A stretch of DNA of 23,748 nucleotides from Candidatus Muiribacterium halophilum (GCA_023228995.1 JALOAD010000049.1:1-23748); one strand, 5' to 3'; numbered from the stretch's first letter, positions 6,627-15,334 are shown. Made by a program: numbers and translations. Notes: a model not told the origin generated them from the sequence alone.

Positions 6627-7201
6627 AATTCTAAAAATGGTATTTTTGATTCATCAACTTGTGCTTTTTTACAAAAACCATCATACAACACAACTTCACC
6701 ATTCTGTTTACCAAAGTTTCCTGCATGTGTTCCTCTCCACACTGGACTAATCTTATACATAGCATCTTTTGCTCTTTGTATTTCTTCATCAGTTGCTTTT
6801 GTAAATTCAACAGGATCTCTAACAACAATATAAGCGTTTGTGTTTCCAAACTTTATCTTAAACACATCATCTACTTTAACAAATCCTGGTGTTTTATCTA
6901 ATTTACAGTATTGGTATAAAAAAGGTGCTTCGTGGAAATCAAAAGTTATTTTAAGAACTTTGTTATTATCTAATTGAAAAACTGCACCAAAAACACCTGC
7001 ACCTAAGAAACTTTTAATTTTTCCAAATTTACTTTCAAATTTTTCAGTATCTAAACCATCTAAAAATGCGTCTAAATTTTGTCTAACTTGGTCTTGAACC
7101 AAGTGAGTATTAAACATTAAAGTCTCAAAACCATTTTTTAATATTGTTTTGGTCTCGTCTAATGTGTTCGTATTTTCATTAAATCTTTTTAAGTATTTCA
7201 T
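6623..7201 (-). CDS. Protein-kinase-like protein with capsid-targeting-like leader, possible pseudokinase
   Basis: It begins MKYLKRFNENTN. Residues 66-75, LGAGVFGAVF, form a glycine-rich loop (GxGxFGxV), and KVLKIT supplies the expected ATP-binding lysine (Lys84). The catalytic-loop equivalent is WRGTHAGNFG (His159, Asn162), and VLYDGF gives the metal-binding Asp174. In kinase-like phosphotransferases this loop usually reads D-x-H-x-x-N; here Gly replaces the Asp. The catalytic base is therefore apparently missing and the protein may be a pseudokinase. At 192 aa it is short for a full two-lobe kinase. It is the first gene of the reverse operon, with a promoter-like box only 4 nt upstream. Injected kinases that remodel the host are known in other phages (T7 gp0.7), but the function here is inference. 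Confidence 0.6.
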   Translation of the reverse strand: MKYLKRFNENTNTLDETKTILKNGFETLMFNTHLVQDQVRQNLDAFLDGLDTEKFESKFGKIKSFLGAGVFGAVFQLDNNKVLKITFDFHEAPFLYQYCKLDKTPGFVKVDDVFKIKFGNTNAYIVVRDPVEFTKATDEEIQRAKDAMYKISPVWRGTHAGNFGKQNGEVVLYDGFCKKAQVDESKIPFLEL

Positions 7202-7205
7202 ACAA

Positions 7206-7217
7206 TTATATATTAAA
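7206..7217 (-). promoter_or_regulatory. Late-promoter-like box of the kinase-like operon, inside the stop of endonuclease A
   Basis: Reverse-strand TTTAATATATAA ends 4 nt before the ATG at 7201. Its last three bases (TAA) are the stop codon of the upstream endonuclease gene. Confidence 0.6.
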
Positions 7218-8684
7218 TCTGTACTTCAAATTACCCACATTATATATTCTATATATCTTTCTTTCTAACATTATTTCATGTTCTGATTTATTTTCGTCAA
7301 AACCATTTTTTACTAAAACATCTTTTCTAAAATTAAAACGGTGATGTCTTTTTTTGTTTAGAATATAATAGTAATTTGGTTTTGTTATTGATATAAATTC
7401 AAATCCTAATTTCTCATATAAATTTCCTTGACTATGGCTTCTGTCTGCATAAGTAGTTATTTCACTATAATTATAATTTTTAATAAAATGCTTAAATAAT
7501 TTACTAGCACCACCAACAACATTAGTATTTAGTTTATTACAGAATCTTAATAATTCGTATTCACCTTCTTTTGATTTAGAATTCATCATTTTTCTTTTTT
7601 TGCCAAACGTCATTAGAGAAACTAATTCATTTTCATAGAATAAAGCCAATTTTATTGAAGAACCTATAAACCCTTGAATATGATTTTTATTTAGAAAATC
7701 TTTAATCAATTTATTATCAGTTATTTCTTTGATAACTGTTTTTCTAGCAAAAATTTTATTTGGAGTTTTACCTAATTTGTTAAGTATCATTGATTTAACT
7801 ATTTCTTTTTTATAATTCCAATCATCTTCCCAAATATGAATTAGTTGTATTCCTTTTTCTAAACACAAATCTGTTTTCATTTTATGATAATTATTAAACT
7901 TATTTAATTCATTATGCCAATATAAACCATTAAATTCAAATGTTAAATTTAATTTTGGTAAAAGAATATCTAACTCGTAAGGTTTTATTGTTTTTCTATC
8001 AGATGTAATTACTTTATCGCTATAATTTTTGATTATGAATGTTTCTATTTCTTTTTCATTTTTAGATATACTTGTTATACCACTATGAGGAAACCACTCA
8101 TTTGATTGTGTGAAATATTCTACACCATATTTTTTAATCATTGTTTGTTTTGATTTTTCTTTAATGATTTCAGATTGAAATGAATTTTCTACACCATATT
8201 TTTCTAACATTTGTTTTTTATAATTTTCTTTATATTTTTCTGTTTGTGTATAGTGTTCTACACCATATTTTTCCAACATTGTTTCTTTTTGTTTTTCTTT
8301 AATATTTTCGTTTTTTGTATGATGAATTACACCATATTTTTCCAAGCATGTTTTTTCATATCTAATTTTATATTCTTCTGTTTGTATATAATATTCTTTA
8401 CCATATTTTTCTTTTGTTGTAGCTTTTACTTTATCTTGAGCACATTTTGGTGAACAAGCATAAAAACCACCATTTGATATATTTTTAATATATTTTTGAA
8501 AACTAATTTCTTTTTCATTACTACAGACATCACATTTAACCATTATTATTTTATGAGAACCCCTAGGTAAATCCTTTGTGTTTATTGTTATTGTTTCTCC
8601 TGTATTAAATTTATATCCTTTTGATATTAACCATTTTTCATTTTTCTTACTAGTTTTAATTTCATATTTCTTTTCTGTTATCAT
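7206..8684 (-). CDS. EDxHD (Vsr-fold) homing endonuclease A
   Basis: The complete protein has 492 aa. The N-terminal domain (about 1-90) carries a zinc site (CDVC at 51-54; C77 and C81). About four to five helical repeats of 23 aa follow (about 92-190; EKYGVEHYTQTEKYKENYKKQ), probably DNA-binding. The nuclease core is YELDILLP.....FEFNGLYWHNEL......YHKMKTDLC...GIQLIHIWEDDW (about 236-290). It shows the E-D-E-H-H-D residues of the EDxHD family, related to Vsr and I-Bth0305I. A conserved C-terminal module (RKTVIKEITDNK, GGASKLFKHF, YADRSHSQGNLYEKLGF) looks GNAT-like but I cannot name it. Unlike copies B and D it lacks the middle Cys pair domain. Its last codons overlap the promoter box of the downstream operon. 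Confidence 0.85.
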   Translation of the reverse strand: MITEKKYEIKTSKKNEKWLISKGYKFNTGETITINTKDLPRGSHKIIMVKCDVCSNEKEISFQKYIKNISNGGFYACSPKCAQDKVKATTKEKYGKEYYIQTEEYKIRYEKTCLEKYGVIHHTKNENIKEKQKETMLEKYGVEHYTQTEKYKENYKKQMLEKYGVENSFQSEIIKEKSKQTMIKKYGVEYFTQSNEWFPHSGITSISKNEKEIETFIIKNYSDKVITSDRKTIKPYELDILLPKLNLTFEFNGLYWHNELNKFNNYHKMKTDLCLEKGIQLIHIWEDDWNYKKEIVKSMILNKLGKTPNKIFARKTVIKEITDNKLIKDFLNKNHIQGFIGSSIKLALFYENELVSLMTFGKKRKMMNSKSKEGEYELLRFCNKLNTNVVGGASKLFKHFIKNYNYSEITTYADRSHSQGNLYEKLGFEFISITKPNYYYILNKKRHHRFNFRKDVLVKNGFDENKSEHEIMLERKIYRIYNVGNLKYRFNI

Positions 8685-8715
8685 AATAGACCCTGATTTT
8701 TTAATAGTTATAGAG

Positions 8716-8727
8716 TTATATATTAAA
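8716..8727 (-). promoter_or_regulatory. Late-promoter-like box of endonuclease A
   Basis: Exact reverse-strand TTTAATATATAA, 31 nt before ATG 8684 and divergent from the box at 8743-8754. Confidence 0.55.
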
Positions 8728-8742
8728 AAATGGAAACCAAAT

Positions 8743-8754
8743 ATTAATATATAA
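8743..8754 (+). promoter_or_regulatory. Late-promoter-like box before the amidoligase-like gene
   Basis: ATTAATATATAA, one mismatch from the common box, 19 nt before GTG 8774. Confidence 0.55.
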
Positions 8755-8773
8755 TAAAAAATATAATATTTTT

Positions 8774-10231
8774 GTGGATAAATTTACTGACAAATACATA
8801 AATAAATTCGACATATTAAATAATGCTATTGTGGGGTTTGAATTTGAATTCTATACAGATAGACCTTATCATAAATTATTAGAAATACTCAATAGAGAGT
8901 TGAAACCTGTCACAGTAACAGGATACAGAGTATATCATAGTTCATTTGAACCTACAGAAAAAGAATGGAAAATTGAACCTGACCTTTCGATGGGCTATGA
9001 CGGTATTGAATTGGTTTCAGGACCAATACCTTACGTTAATGCAAAAACATACTTATTGAAAGTACTAAAAATATTACAAAGACCAGAATTTAGAACAGAT
9101 GATAAATGTTCTATTCACATAAATATCTCTTTTGATAAAGAGAAAACTCCACACGTTTTAGACTATTTGAATAAATTGAAATTGATTCTTAATATAGATG
9201 AAAATTTCGTTTACAAATATTTCCCTGAAAGAGAAAATAATTTCTATGCTAAATCAGTAAAGAAACTTATACCATTTAAGTCATATGATTTTACAAATAA
9301 TGCAGTAGAATTATTAGTTAATTCACTTGAATTACCAGATACTAAATATTATGGTATCAATCTATTAAATGTTTTCAATGGTAGGGTAGAGTATAGATAT
9401 ATTGGTGGAGAAGATTATGAACACAAAACTGCAGAGATCCTTGATCTAATGGATTATTTCGTAGAATTAACTCACACTTGTATTAGTGAGCCAATGAATG
9501 AAGAAGATATGGAAGAATTGAAAAATTATCTTTCTGATAATATTAATCAATTTAAGAATTTTACAAAATTAGATTCTTTTATTGCGGAGTTTCCATCTAT
9601 TGATTTACAAGTAGATCAGAATCCAGATTTAATTATTCTTAGAACATATTATGAGCAAATATATAATGAGTTATATGATATTATTACAAATATTTATAAT
9701 CTAAACAATTGTATCATAAACTATAATACAGAAGAACAAAGATTAGAATTAGTTGATGCTACATTTAAGACTATTTTTGATATTAAGAAGATTGATATAA
9801 TTGATTGTAATATTGATGGTGGTTCTTTTGTTAATTGTAACATAGTTAATTGTGAGATTAAGAACGCTCACTTGACAAACTGTACAGTTATTTATACTGA
9901 TGTTTATAATAGTAAAATTGAATCTTGTAATGTACATGAAGGAACAATATTAAATGATTGTTATGTGTTTAATTGTTTACTAGATGGTCAAATGAAAGGT
10001 GGTATATTTAGAAGTGGTAAGTTAGGTGAAAATGGTGAATTAGATAAGAAAGTTAAAATTGTTACTTCTGCTAATAATTACTTTGGTGGTGACCAAGATC
10101 AATCAATGGAAGATAAATTGAAAGCAATAGGTACATTTAAGAACAAACAACCAAGTAAAAAGAAATGGTTGAAAGGATACAATACCTCAAACACTGGTCA
10201 AATACCAGGAGGTCAAGATATAACATTTTAA
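8774..10231 (+). CDS. Amidoligase-like enzyme with C-terminal beta-helix repeats
   Basis: GTG start (MDKFTDKY). The N-terminal 250 residues fit the phage/bacterial amidoligase family (PF12224, glutamine-synthetase-like COOH-NH2 ligases). They contain IVGFEFEFYTD (about 19-29), then WKIEPDLSMGYDGIELVSGP (65-84), then CSIHINIS (112-119), and later GRVEYRYIGG. The acidic and histidine residues are the expected metal/ATP ligands. From about residue 305 the sequence becomes pentapeptide-like (IDCNIDGGSFVNCNIVNCEI, NAHLTNC, SKIESCNVHEG), consistent with a right-handed beta-helix. The C-terminus is low-complexity with Q, G and K. Amidoligases form amide or isopeptide bonds; here the repeats might be a virion-binding or substrate scaffold (inference). 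It heads a three-gene forward unit. Confidence 0.65.
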   Translation: MDKFTDKYINKFDILNNAIVGFEFEFYTDRPYHKLLEILNRELKPVTVTGYRVYHSSFEPTEKEWKIEPDLSMGYDGIELVSGPIPYVNAKTYLLKVLKILQRPEFRTDDKCSIHINISFDKEKTPHVLDYLNKLKLILNIDENFVYKYFPERENNFYAKSVKKLIPFKSYDFTNNAVELLVNSLELPDTKYYGINLLNVFNGRVEYRYIGGEDYEHKTAEILDLMDYFVELTHTCISEPMNEEDMEELKNYLSDNINQFKNFTKLDSFIAEFPSIDLQVDQNPDLIILRTYYEQIYNELYDIITNIYNLNNCIINYNTEEQRLELVDATFKTIFDIKKIDIIDCNIDGGSFVNCNIVNCEIKNAHLTNCTVIYTDVYNSKIESCNVHEGTILNDCYVFNCLLDGQMKGGIFRSGKLGENGELDKKVKIVTSANNYFGGDQDQSMEDKLKAIGTFKNKQPSKKKWLKGYNTSNTGQIPGGQDITF

Positions 10232-10233
10232 TT

Positions 10234-10605
10234 ATGAGTGTACAAAGATATAAAGAATTTAGTAAGATAGATGAAGATAAAATAATGAAATTTTCTGATT
10301 ATAACCCAACTAAATATAATGGTAATAAGTTAGCTAATCAGATAAGAGATTGGTTATTACTTTATAAATCAGATAAAGTGGATCATGATAATTCTAATGT
10401 CCAAGTTGAAGATGGTAAGGTTATAACCACAGTTGATGAATTCTTTAAGGAAAGTGGTGTAGATAAAGATATATTTATGACATATTATAATGAAAAAGAT
10501 AAGTCAAGAACTATCACAAATTTCAACATTGAAATAGAAGATGGTAAAATTATATTTGTGGATAATCCGAATACACAAATAGAAGAAAATAACGAAACAG
10601 AATAA
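10234..10605 (+). CDS. Leader-bearing small acidic protein, 123 aa
   Basis: Start chosen at ATG 10234, 2 nt after the amidoligase stop; a longer in-frame ORF from 10165 would overlap that gene. The protein begins MSVQRYKEFSKIDED, a looser version of the leader, then KFSDYNPTKYNGNKLANQI. It ends in an acidic domain with repeated 'EDGK(V/I)I' strands. No family is recognised. Its position suggests a virion partner of the amidoligase-like protein. Confidence 0.6.
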   Translation: MSVQRYKEFSKIDEDKIMKFSDYNPTKYNGNKLANQIRDWLLLYKSDKVDHDNSNVQVEDGKVITTVDEFFKESGVDKDIFMTYYNEKDKSRTITNFNIEIEDGKIIFVDNPNTQIEENNETE

Positions 10606-10636
10606 TGAAATATTCACAAAAAAAAAATAAAATATT

Positions 10637-11083
10637 ATGTTAAACAATGATGAAAAAAAGTATCTTTGGAATAAGATAGAATATAAAAAAAGAAAAATTG
10701 CAAAAGAAACAGAAAATGAGATATACCAAATGTTAAATTCAGATATAAACATATCAAATGAAGATTTTATTAAAATTCTAAATTCATTAGAATATTCTTT
10801 CAAAAAAAGATTAAAGAATGGTCCAGATATGAAAAATGATAATTTCATAAGCATAAGAAATAAACTACCTAAAAATTGGATTGGTGTTAGATATTCATCT
10901 TTAAAATCAAAAGAAAAAAGAGATAACAAAAAACCTACTATAAAAAATACAAAAAAAGAAATAACTGATTATCTTGATAATAAAAATATAAAATATGATA
11001 ATACAATGAAAAAATCAGAATTATTAAAACTTTTCGAAAATAATAATATATTAACTTGGAATGGTTTTATAAATAAATTTTAA
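10637..11083 (+). CDS. Small basic protein with C-terminal SAP/HeH-like motif
   Basis: The 148-aa protein is lysine-rich. The C-terminal 40 residues read TKKEITDYLDNKNIKYDNTM then KKSELLKLFE. This fits the helix-extension-helix (SAP/HeH) pattern (K.eL..yL...gI.yd..m.K.eLl.l) that binds nucleic acid in several phage proteins. The rest is helical and unknown. The A-rich leader (a run of A just upstream) is typical of Bacteroidota-type initiation. The 3' end overlaps endonuclease B by 33 nt on the opposite strand. Confidence 0.6.
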   Translation: MLNNDEKKYLWNKIEYKKRKIAKETENEIYQMLNSDINISNEDFIKILNSLEYSFKKRLKNGPDMKNDNFISIRNKLPKNWIGVRYSSLKSKEKRDNKKPTIKNTKKEITDYLDNKNIKYDNTMKKSELLKLFENNNILTWNGFINKF

Positions 11084-12703
11084 AGTCCCAGAATCATAAA
11101 TTCTATAAATATTACGACTGAGCATTATTTCATGTTCAGTCATATTTTTATCATATCCTTCTTTAACTAAAATATCTTTTCTAAATCCAAAACGATGTTT
11201 TCTAATTCCATCTATAACATAGTAATAATTTGGTTCTGATTTTGAAACATACTCAAATCCCAAAGTTTTATATAAATCACCTTTAAAATAATTTCTATTC
11301 GCATAAGTTATTATTTCTTTTGGATTATATTTTTTTATGAAATAAATGAATAATTTATTAGCACCTCCGATGACATTAGTATTTAAAATATTACAAAACC
11401 TTAATAGTTCATATTCACCTTCCTTAGATGTTGAATTCATAATTTTTCTTTTTTTACCAAAAGTCATTAAAGAAACTAACTCATCATTATAATATAATCC
11501 TATTTTCACAGATGAATTTATACTATCTTGAATATGATTTTCATTTAAGAACTTTTTAACTATCTTATTATCAGTTATTTCTTTTATTACACATTTTCTT
11601 GCAAATATTTTATTTGTTGTTTTTCCAATTTTATTTAATATTATTGATCTAACTATATCTTGCTTAAAATTCCAATCATCTTCCCAAATGTGATTTAAAT
11701 GAATTCCTTTATCTAAACATTTTTCAGTTTTTTCTAAATGATAATTTTTATCTTTATATAATTCATTGTGCCACCATAATCCATTGAATTCAAAAGCTAA
11801 ATTTAAATCTGGTAAATAAATATCTATTTCTTTACCGTTTAATATCTTTCTATCATTCTCAATAATTTCATCAGAATAAATTTCTTTTATGAAATCTATC
11901 ATTTTGTTTTCTTTACCTGAAGATGTATATGAATTTATTGGATTACATATAATACAAGGATTTATTTTATATTTATGTAATCTATTCTTTAGTAACCATT
12001 TGTGTATATTATATTCTTCATTACAAATATTACATTTTATTTTAAGTATATCATCGGTTATTTTTATTATTTTTATATTATATTCTTCATTGTATTTATT
12101 TATAATATTTTCCTTTATTCTTTCTTTAAATTCTTTTGTCTGCGAATAATGTTCTACACCATATTTTTCTAAACAAGTTTCTTTTTTCTTTTCTTTAAAT
12201 TCATTTGTTTGAGGATAATATTCAACACCATATTTATCAAATCTTTGTTTTTTTATATTCTCTGTTTGAAAATATGAATCTACACCATATTTTTCTAAAT
12301 TGTTTTTCTTTATTCTTTCTTTAAACTCTTCTGTCTGCGAATAATGTTCTACACCATATTTATCCCTTATAGTGTTCTTAATTTTTTCTTGTGTTTTTGG
12401 TTCTAATAATGTTGTTTTTACACCATATCTTTCAATATTTGTCTTTTCTGTTTTTATATTTTTACATTTTTTACAATAATATTTTCCTCCATTTGATATA
12501 TTATTTATATAATTATAATATTTTATTTTCGTTATTTCTGAACAATTATCACATTTACATTCAACATTAACATGACTTTTATCTGGTAAATCCGTAACTT
12601 TTATCAAAAGTATATCACCACCACTAATATCATATCCTTTATCTTTATAATATTTAACATATCTATTATTTATCTTAATTTCAACTTCTTTTGTTAATAA
12701 CAT
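11051..12703 (-). CDS. EDxHD (Vsr-fold) homing endonuclease B
   Basis: The complete protein has 550 aa and is the longest copy. Zinc cysteines are at 51-54 (CDNC) and 77-80 (CKKC). Five to six KYGVEHYSQ-type repeats lie at about 90-205; two of them are nearly identical over about 50 bp of DNA (near 12113-12165 and 12305-12360), pointing to recent repeat duplication. A second Cys cluster (CNIC about 224-227, CIIC 250-253) precedes the nuclease core KEIDIYLP....AFEFNGLWWHNEL......YHLEKTEKC...GIHLNHIWEDDW (about 291-344). The C-terminal module (RKCVIKEITDNK, GGANKLFIYF) is shared with A, C and D. It overlaps the 3' end of the SAP-like gene tail-to-tail by 33 nt, so its C-terminus is constrained by, or has replaced, its neighbour's 3' flank. 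Confidence 0.85.
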   Translation of the reverse strand: MLLTKEVEIKINNRYVKYYKDKGYDISGGDILLIKVTDLPDKSHVNVECKCDNCSEITKIKYYNYINNISNGGKYYCKKCKNIKTEKTNIERYGVKTTLLEPKTQEKIKNTIRDKYGVEHYSQTEEFKERIKKNNLEKYGVDSYFQTENIKKQRFDKYGVEYYPQTNEFKEKKKETCLEKYGVEHYSQTKEFKERIKENIINKYNEEYNIKIIKITDDILKIKCNICNEEYNIHKWLLKNRLHKYKINPCIICNPINSYTSSGKENKMIDFIKEIYSDEIIENDRKILNGKEIDIYLPDLNLAFEFNGLWWHNELYKDKNYHLEKTEKCLDKGIHLNHIWEDDWNFKQDIVRSIILNKIGKTTNKIFARKCVIKEITDNKIVKKFLNENHIQDSINSSVKIGLYYNDELVSLMTFGKKRKIMNSTSKEGEYELLRFCNILNTNVIGGANKLFIYFIKKYNPKEIITYANRNYFKGDLYKTLGFEYVSKSEPNYYYVIDGIRKHRFGFRKDILVKEGYDKNMTEHEIMLSRNIYRIYDSGTLKFIYKTIPS

Positions 12704-12718
12704 ATTTTATTTTTTTAC

Positions 12719-12730
12719 TTATATATTAAA
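12719..12730 (-). promoter_or_regulatory. Late-promoter-like box of endonuclease B
   Basis: Exact reverse-strand TTTAATATATAA, 15 nt before ATG 12703. Confidence 0.55.
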
Positions 12731-12769
12731 TCGTTTAGGTATTGAATCTTCTAAAAAGAAATAAAAAAA

Positions 12770-12781
12770 ATTAATATATAA
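12770..12781 (+). promoter_or_regulatory. Late-promoter-like box before the structural gene
   Basis: ATTAATATATAA, 19 nt before ATG 12801. Confidence 0.55.
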
Positions 12782-12800
12782 ATAAAAAGAAAATAAATAT

Positions 12801-13556
12801 ATGGCAGCAATAACCATAGAACAATTGATAGATATTGTGCAATCTGATCTTACGATGAGTGGATTGTTTCCAAAAGTATTGCCTGATACAGAGATTTATC
12901 GTATCGTTAAAGAACACGCATTGGAATGGTTTTATAAGAACTATCAGTTCGCTGTAATGAAAATGTATTATTATATGGATAAAGATTGTTTTAACACAGA
13001 ACAATATACAAAATTTAAGTATTTTGTGTTACCTGAAGAAGTAGAAGCGATTGTTAGAATTGTGAAAATAGATGATCCTTCATTATTTAGACTTGGTATT
13101 CAAGCACCACATTTAAGTATAAATCTTGGTGTTACTAATCAACCATTCTTAACATCATTTGTTACAACAGCAGGTGATTTAGCAGTGTATCGTTCTGTTA
13201 TTTCGGCTTTTTCTGATGAGATTAATAGAATGACTAAGAATACGATGAAGTTTGATTACAACCACGTAAATAAAAGATTACATTTATTAACCGAATGTTC
13301 AACTGATTTAGTTTTTGATGTTTATGTAAGAATTGAACAAGAAGAATTGTTTGACTTACAATTATTTAAGGATTATGTTATTGGTTTATCAGAAGTTAGA
13401 TTAGGTGAAGCGATTGGTAGATTCAATTTCAATATGCCTGGTAACTTCCAATATAATGCAAGCGATATGATTTCGCAAGGTGAAAAGAAAATTGAGGCGG
13501 TAAAAGAAAAGATAAAAGGTGAAACTCAAAGTGGTTGGTTCTTTATGAGTAGATAA
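12801..13556 (+). CDS. Probable virion structural (neck/connector-like) protein
   Basis: The 251-aa protein has no leader peptide. Its composition is typical of a structural protein: an amphipathic N-terminal helix (TIEQLIDIVQSDLTMSGLFP), aromatic-rich beta segments (HALEWFYKNYQFAVMKMYYY; KYFVLPEEVEAIVRIV), a central loop-rich part, and a C-terminal helical region (GLSEVRLGEAIGRFNFNMPG ... GEKKIEAVKEKIKGE). The overall pattern resembles head-tail connector/neck proteins of large phages, but this is recognition by style rather than by motif. It has its own promoter box. The 3' end overlaps endonuclease C by 14 nt. Confidence 0.5.
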   Translation: MAAITIEQLIDIVQSDLTMSGLFPKVLPDTEIYRIVKEHALEWFYKNYQFAVMKMYYYMDKDCFNTEQYTKFKYFVLPEEVEAIVRIVKIDDPSLFRLGIQAPHLSINLGVTNQPFLTSFVTTAGDLAVYRSVISAFSDEINRMTKNTMKFDYNHVNKRLHLLTECSTDLVFDVYVRIEQEELFDLQLFKDYVIGLSEVRLGEAIGRFNFNMPGNFQYNASDMISQGEKKIEAVKEKIKGETQSGWFFMSR

Positions 13557-15095
13557 ATTTTATTTTACCAGCATCATAGATTTTTAGTAAATTAACTTTT
13601 TTTAATTTTTCTTCTTTTCTATAATTAAATTTGTGTTGTCTTTTTCCATCAACAATATATGAATAATCTTCTTTTAAATCTTTATTTTTTTTAAAATTTA
13701 AAATATAATATAAATCTCCAGTAGAATATAAATTATTAGAAAATGATATTATTTTTTCGTATTTATAATTTTTAATGAAATACTTAAATAATTTGGAAGC
13801 GCCACCAATAACATTATTATTTAATTTTGTAGCGAAACGGTTCAACACATAATTTTCTTCACTTTTTATAAAAGTCATAACTGATACTAATTCATCCATG
13901 AAATATAATCCTAATTTTATGGTTGATCTTGTGTAGCCTTGTATATGATTTTCAATTAAGAATGCTTTAGTATCATCATCAGTTATTATTTCAACTTTTG
14001 TTTTTCTAGCAAATATTTTATGATCTGTTTTACCAAATTTATTTAATATCATAGATTTAATTATATCACTTTTATATATCCAATCATCATCAAAAATTTG
14101 TAATAATTGTATATTATTATCTTTACACATATTATATTTCATTTTGTGATATTTTTTATCTCTATATGTTTCAGAGTGCCAATATAAACCATTATATTCT
14201 ATTGCCAATTTTATTTCTGGTAAATAAATATCTAATTCATATGGTGCAATAATTTTTCTTGAATTTTCAACTATCTCACCATCATAATTTTCTTTAATAA
14301 AATCTAATAATTTTTTTTCTGAATATGAATATTGTGTACCTATTGGATTACAAATAACATATTGAGTGGTACCATATTTATTTCTTTTATGTATTAAATC
14401 ATAATATGATTCATATGTATGTTCACAAGTATTACTTATTATTTTAAATCTTTTATCATTATAATCTACAGCATTAATATTAAACTTATTAGATATGTGT
14501 TTTAGATTTTTTGTCTTTATTGTTTGTAATGTTTTATTAATATTATTATAGTTGCAATCATTATATTTTTTAATGATGTTTCTTTCTTTTTATCTTTAAT
14601 ATTATCTGTTTTCATAGGATGATCAACGTCATAATTTTCTAACCAAGTTTCTTTTCTTTTTTCTTGTATTTCTTTATTCATAATGACATGTTCAACACCA
14701 TATTTTTCTAAATTTGTTTCTTTTCTTTTTTCTGAGTTTTTATATGTTGGATTATTATATTTTTCTTCGCAAGTTTCTTTTCTTTTCTCGGGATTACAAA
14801 AATTAGAATCACCATGATTTTCTAATTTAGTAAGTTTAATTTTTTCTTGTGAGCACGATAAAGAACAAGTATAAAAACCTTTATTAGATTTATTATTAAT
14901 ATATTTTCTATATTGTATTTGTTTTTCTGAACCACATACATCACAAATAACATCAATTATTTGAGTACTTTGTTTTGGTAAATCATTAACATCAATCTCA
15001 ATAATATCTTTGATATTACATTTATAATTTTTGCCCCTATAATGTCTTAAAGTGACATTAGAAACTTTGATTTTTATTTTATTATTTTTTATCAT
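13543..15095 (-). pseudogene. EDxHD homing endonuclease C, one frameshift
   Basis: The N-terminal part starts at ATG 15095 (MIKNNKIKIKVSNVTLRHYR) and runs to a frameshift at the T6 run 14566-14571 (A6 in the gene). The second frame continues without interruption from about 14580 to 13543. Adding one A restores a protein of about 517 aa. Its zinc cysteines are CDVC and C...C. It has degenerate KYG repeats, a middle Cys pair region (ISNTCEH, VICNP), and a nuclease core ELDIYLPEIKLAIEYNGLYW then HSE......YHKMK......QIFDDDW. The C-terminal module (RKTKVEIITDDD, GGASKLFKYF) is shared with A, B and D. The core looks intact, so either an assembly error or a very recent mutation explains the break. 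Its start overlaps a ribbon-helix-helix gene by 14 nt. Confidence 0.8.
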
Positions 15096-15234
15096 TATTT
15101 TCTTTATATTTTTTGATATAATCTTTGATTGCATTTTCAACAAAGAGTGATTTGTTTAATGATGTTTTTTTAGAAATTTCGTTAAAATCATTAATGATCT
15201 CTTTATCTATTGTGAAAGTTTTTTGTATTTTCAT
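15082..15234 (-). CDS. Ribbon-helix-helix regulator paired with endonuclease C
   Basis: A 50-codon ORF: MKIQKTFTIDKEIINDFNEI, then SKKTSLNKSLFVENAIKDYI, then a basic tail. The alternating N-terminal strand (KIQKTFTID), helix A, the turn KTSLNKS and helix B (LFVENAIKDYI) form a textbook MetJ/Arc (RHH) fold of about 45 residues. Its last codons overlap the start of the endonuclease gene in another frame, so the two are translated together. It probably represses its own promoter and thus the endonuclease (inference). A similar gene precedes endonuclease D, but none precedes A or B. Confidence 0.75.
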   Translation of the reverse strand: MKIQKTFTIDKEIINDFNEISKKTSLNKSLFVENAIKDYIKKYKENNDKK

Positions 15235-15256
15235 ATTTATTTATATTGTTTTATAT

Positions 15257-15268
15257 TTATATATAAAT
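15257..15268 (-). promoter_or_regulatory. Promoter-like box of the RHH-endonuclease C unit
   Basis: TTTATATATAAA, a palindromic variant of the common box, 22 nt before ATG 15234. Confidence 0.45.
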
Positions 15269-15300
15269 TCCATGTGGTCAAAAAAATTCTAATTTTAATT

Positions 15301-15312
15301 TTTAATATATAA
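15301..15312 (+). promoter_or_regulatory. Late-promoter-like box before the 15335 gene
   Basis: Exact TTTAATATATAA, 22 nt before ATG 15335. Confidence 0.6.
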
Positions 15313-15334
15313 ATAATAAAAATAAAATATTTAT

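Noticed and set aside
8123-8410. Regularly spaced near-identical repeats with ACACCATATTTTT cores, CRISPR-like at first sight
   Set aside because: They are in frame in endonuclease A (and in B, C and D), encode the 23-aa KYGVE units, and the spacers are conserved coding sequence rather than unique spacers.
10504-10929. 141-codon reverse ORF rich in F, I and L resembling a membrane protein
   Set aside because: It is antisense to two forward genes of coding character. AT-rich lysine codons read backwards give phenylalanine-rich false membrane ORFs throughout this window.
14221-14516. Apparent 300-bp gene-free gap between two endonuclease fragments
   Set aside because: Manual translation shows that the second frame is open throughout (to about 14580), so there is one gene with a single frameshift and no gap.
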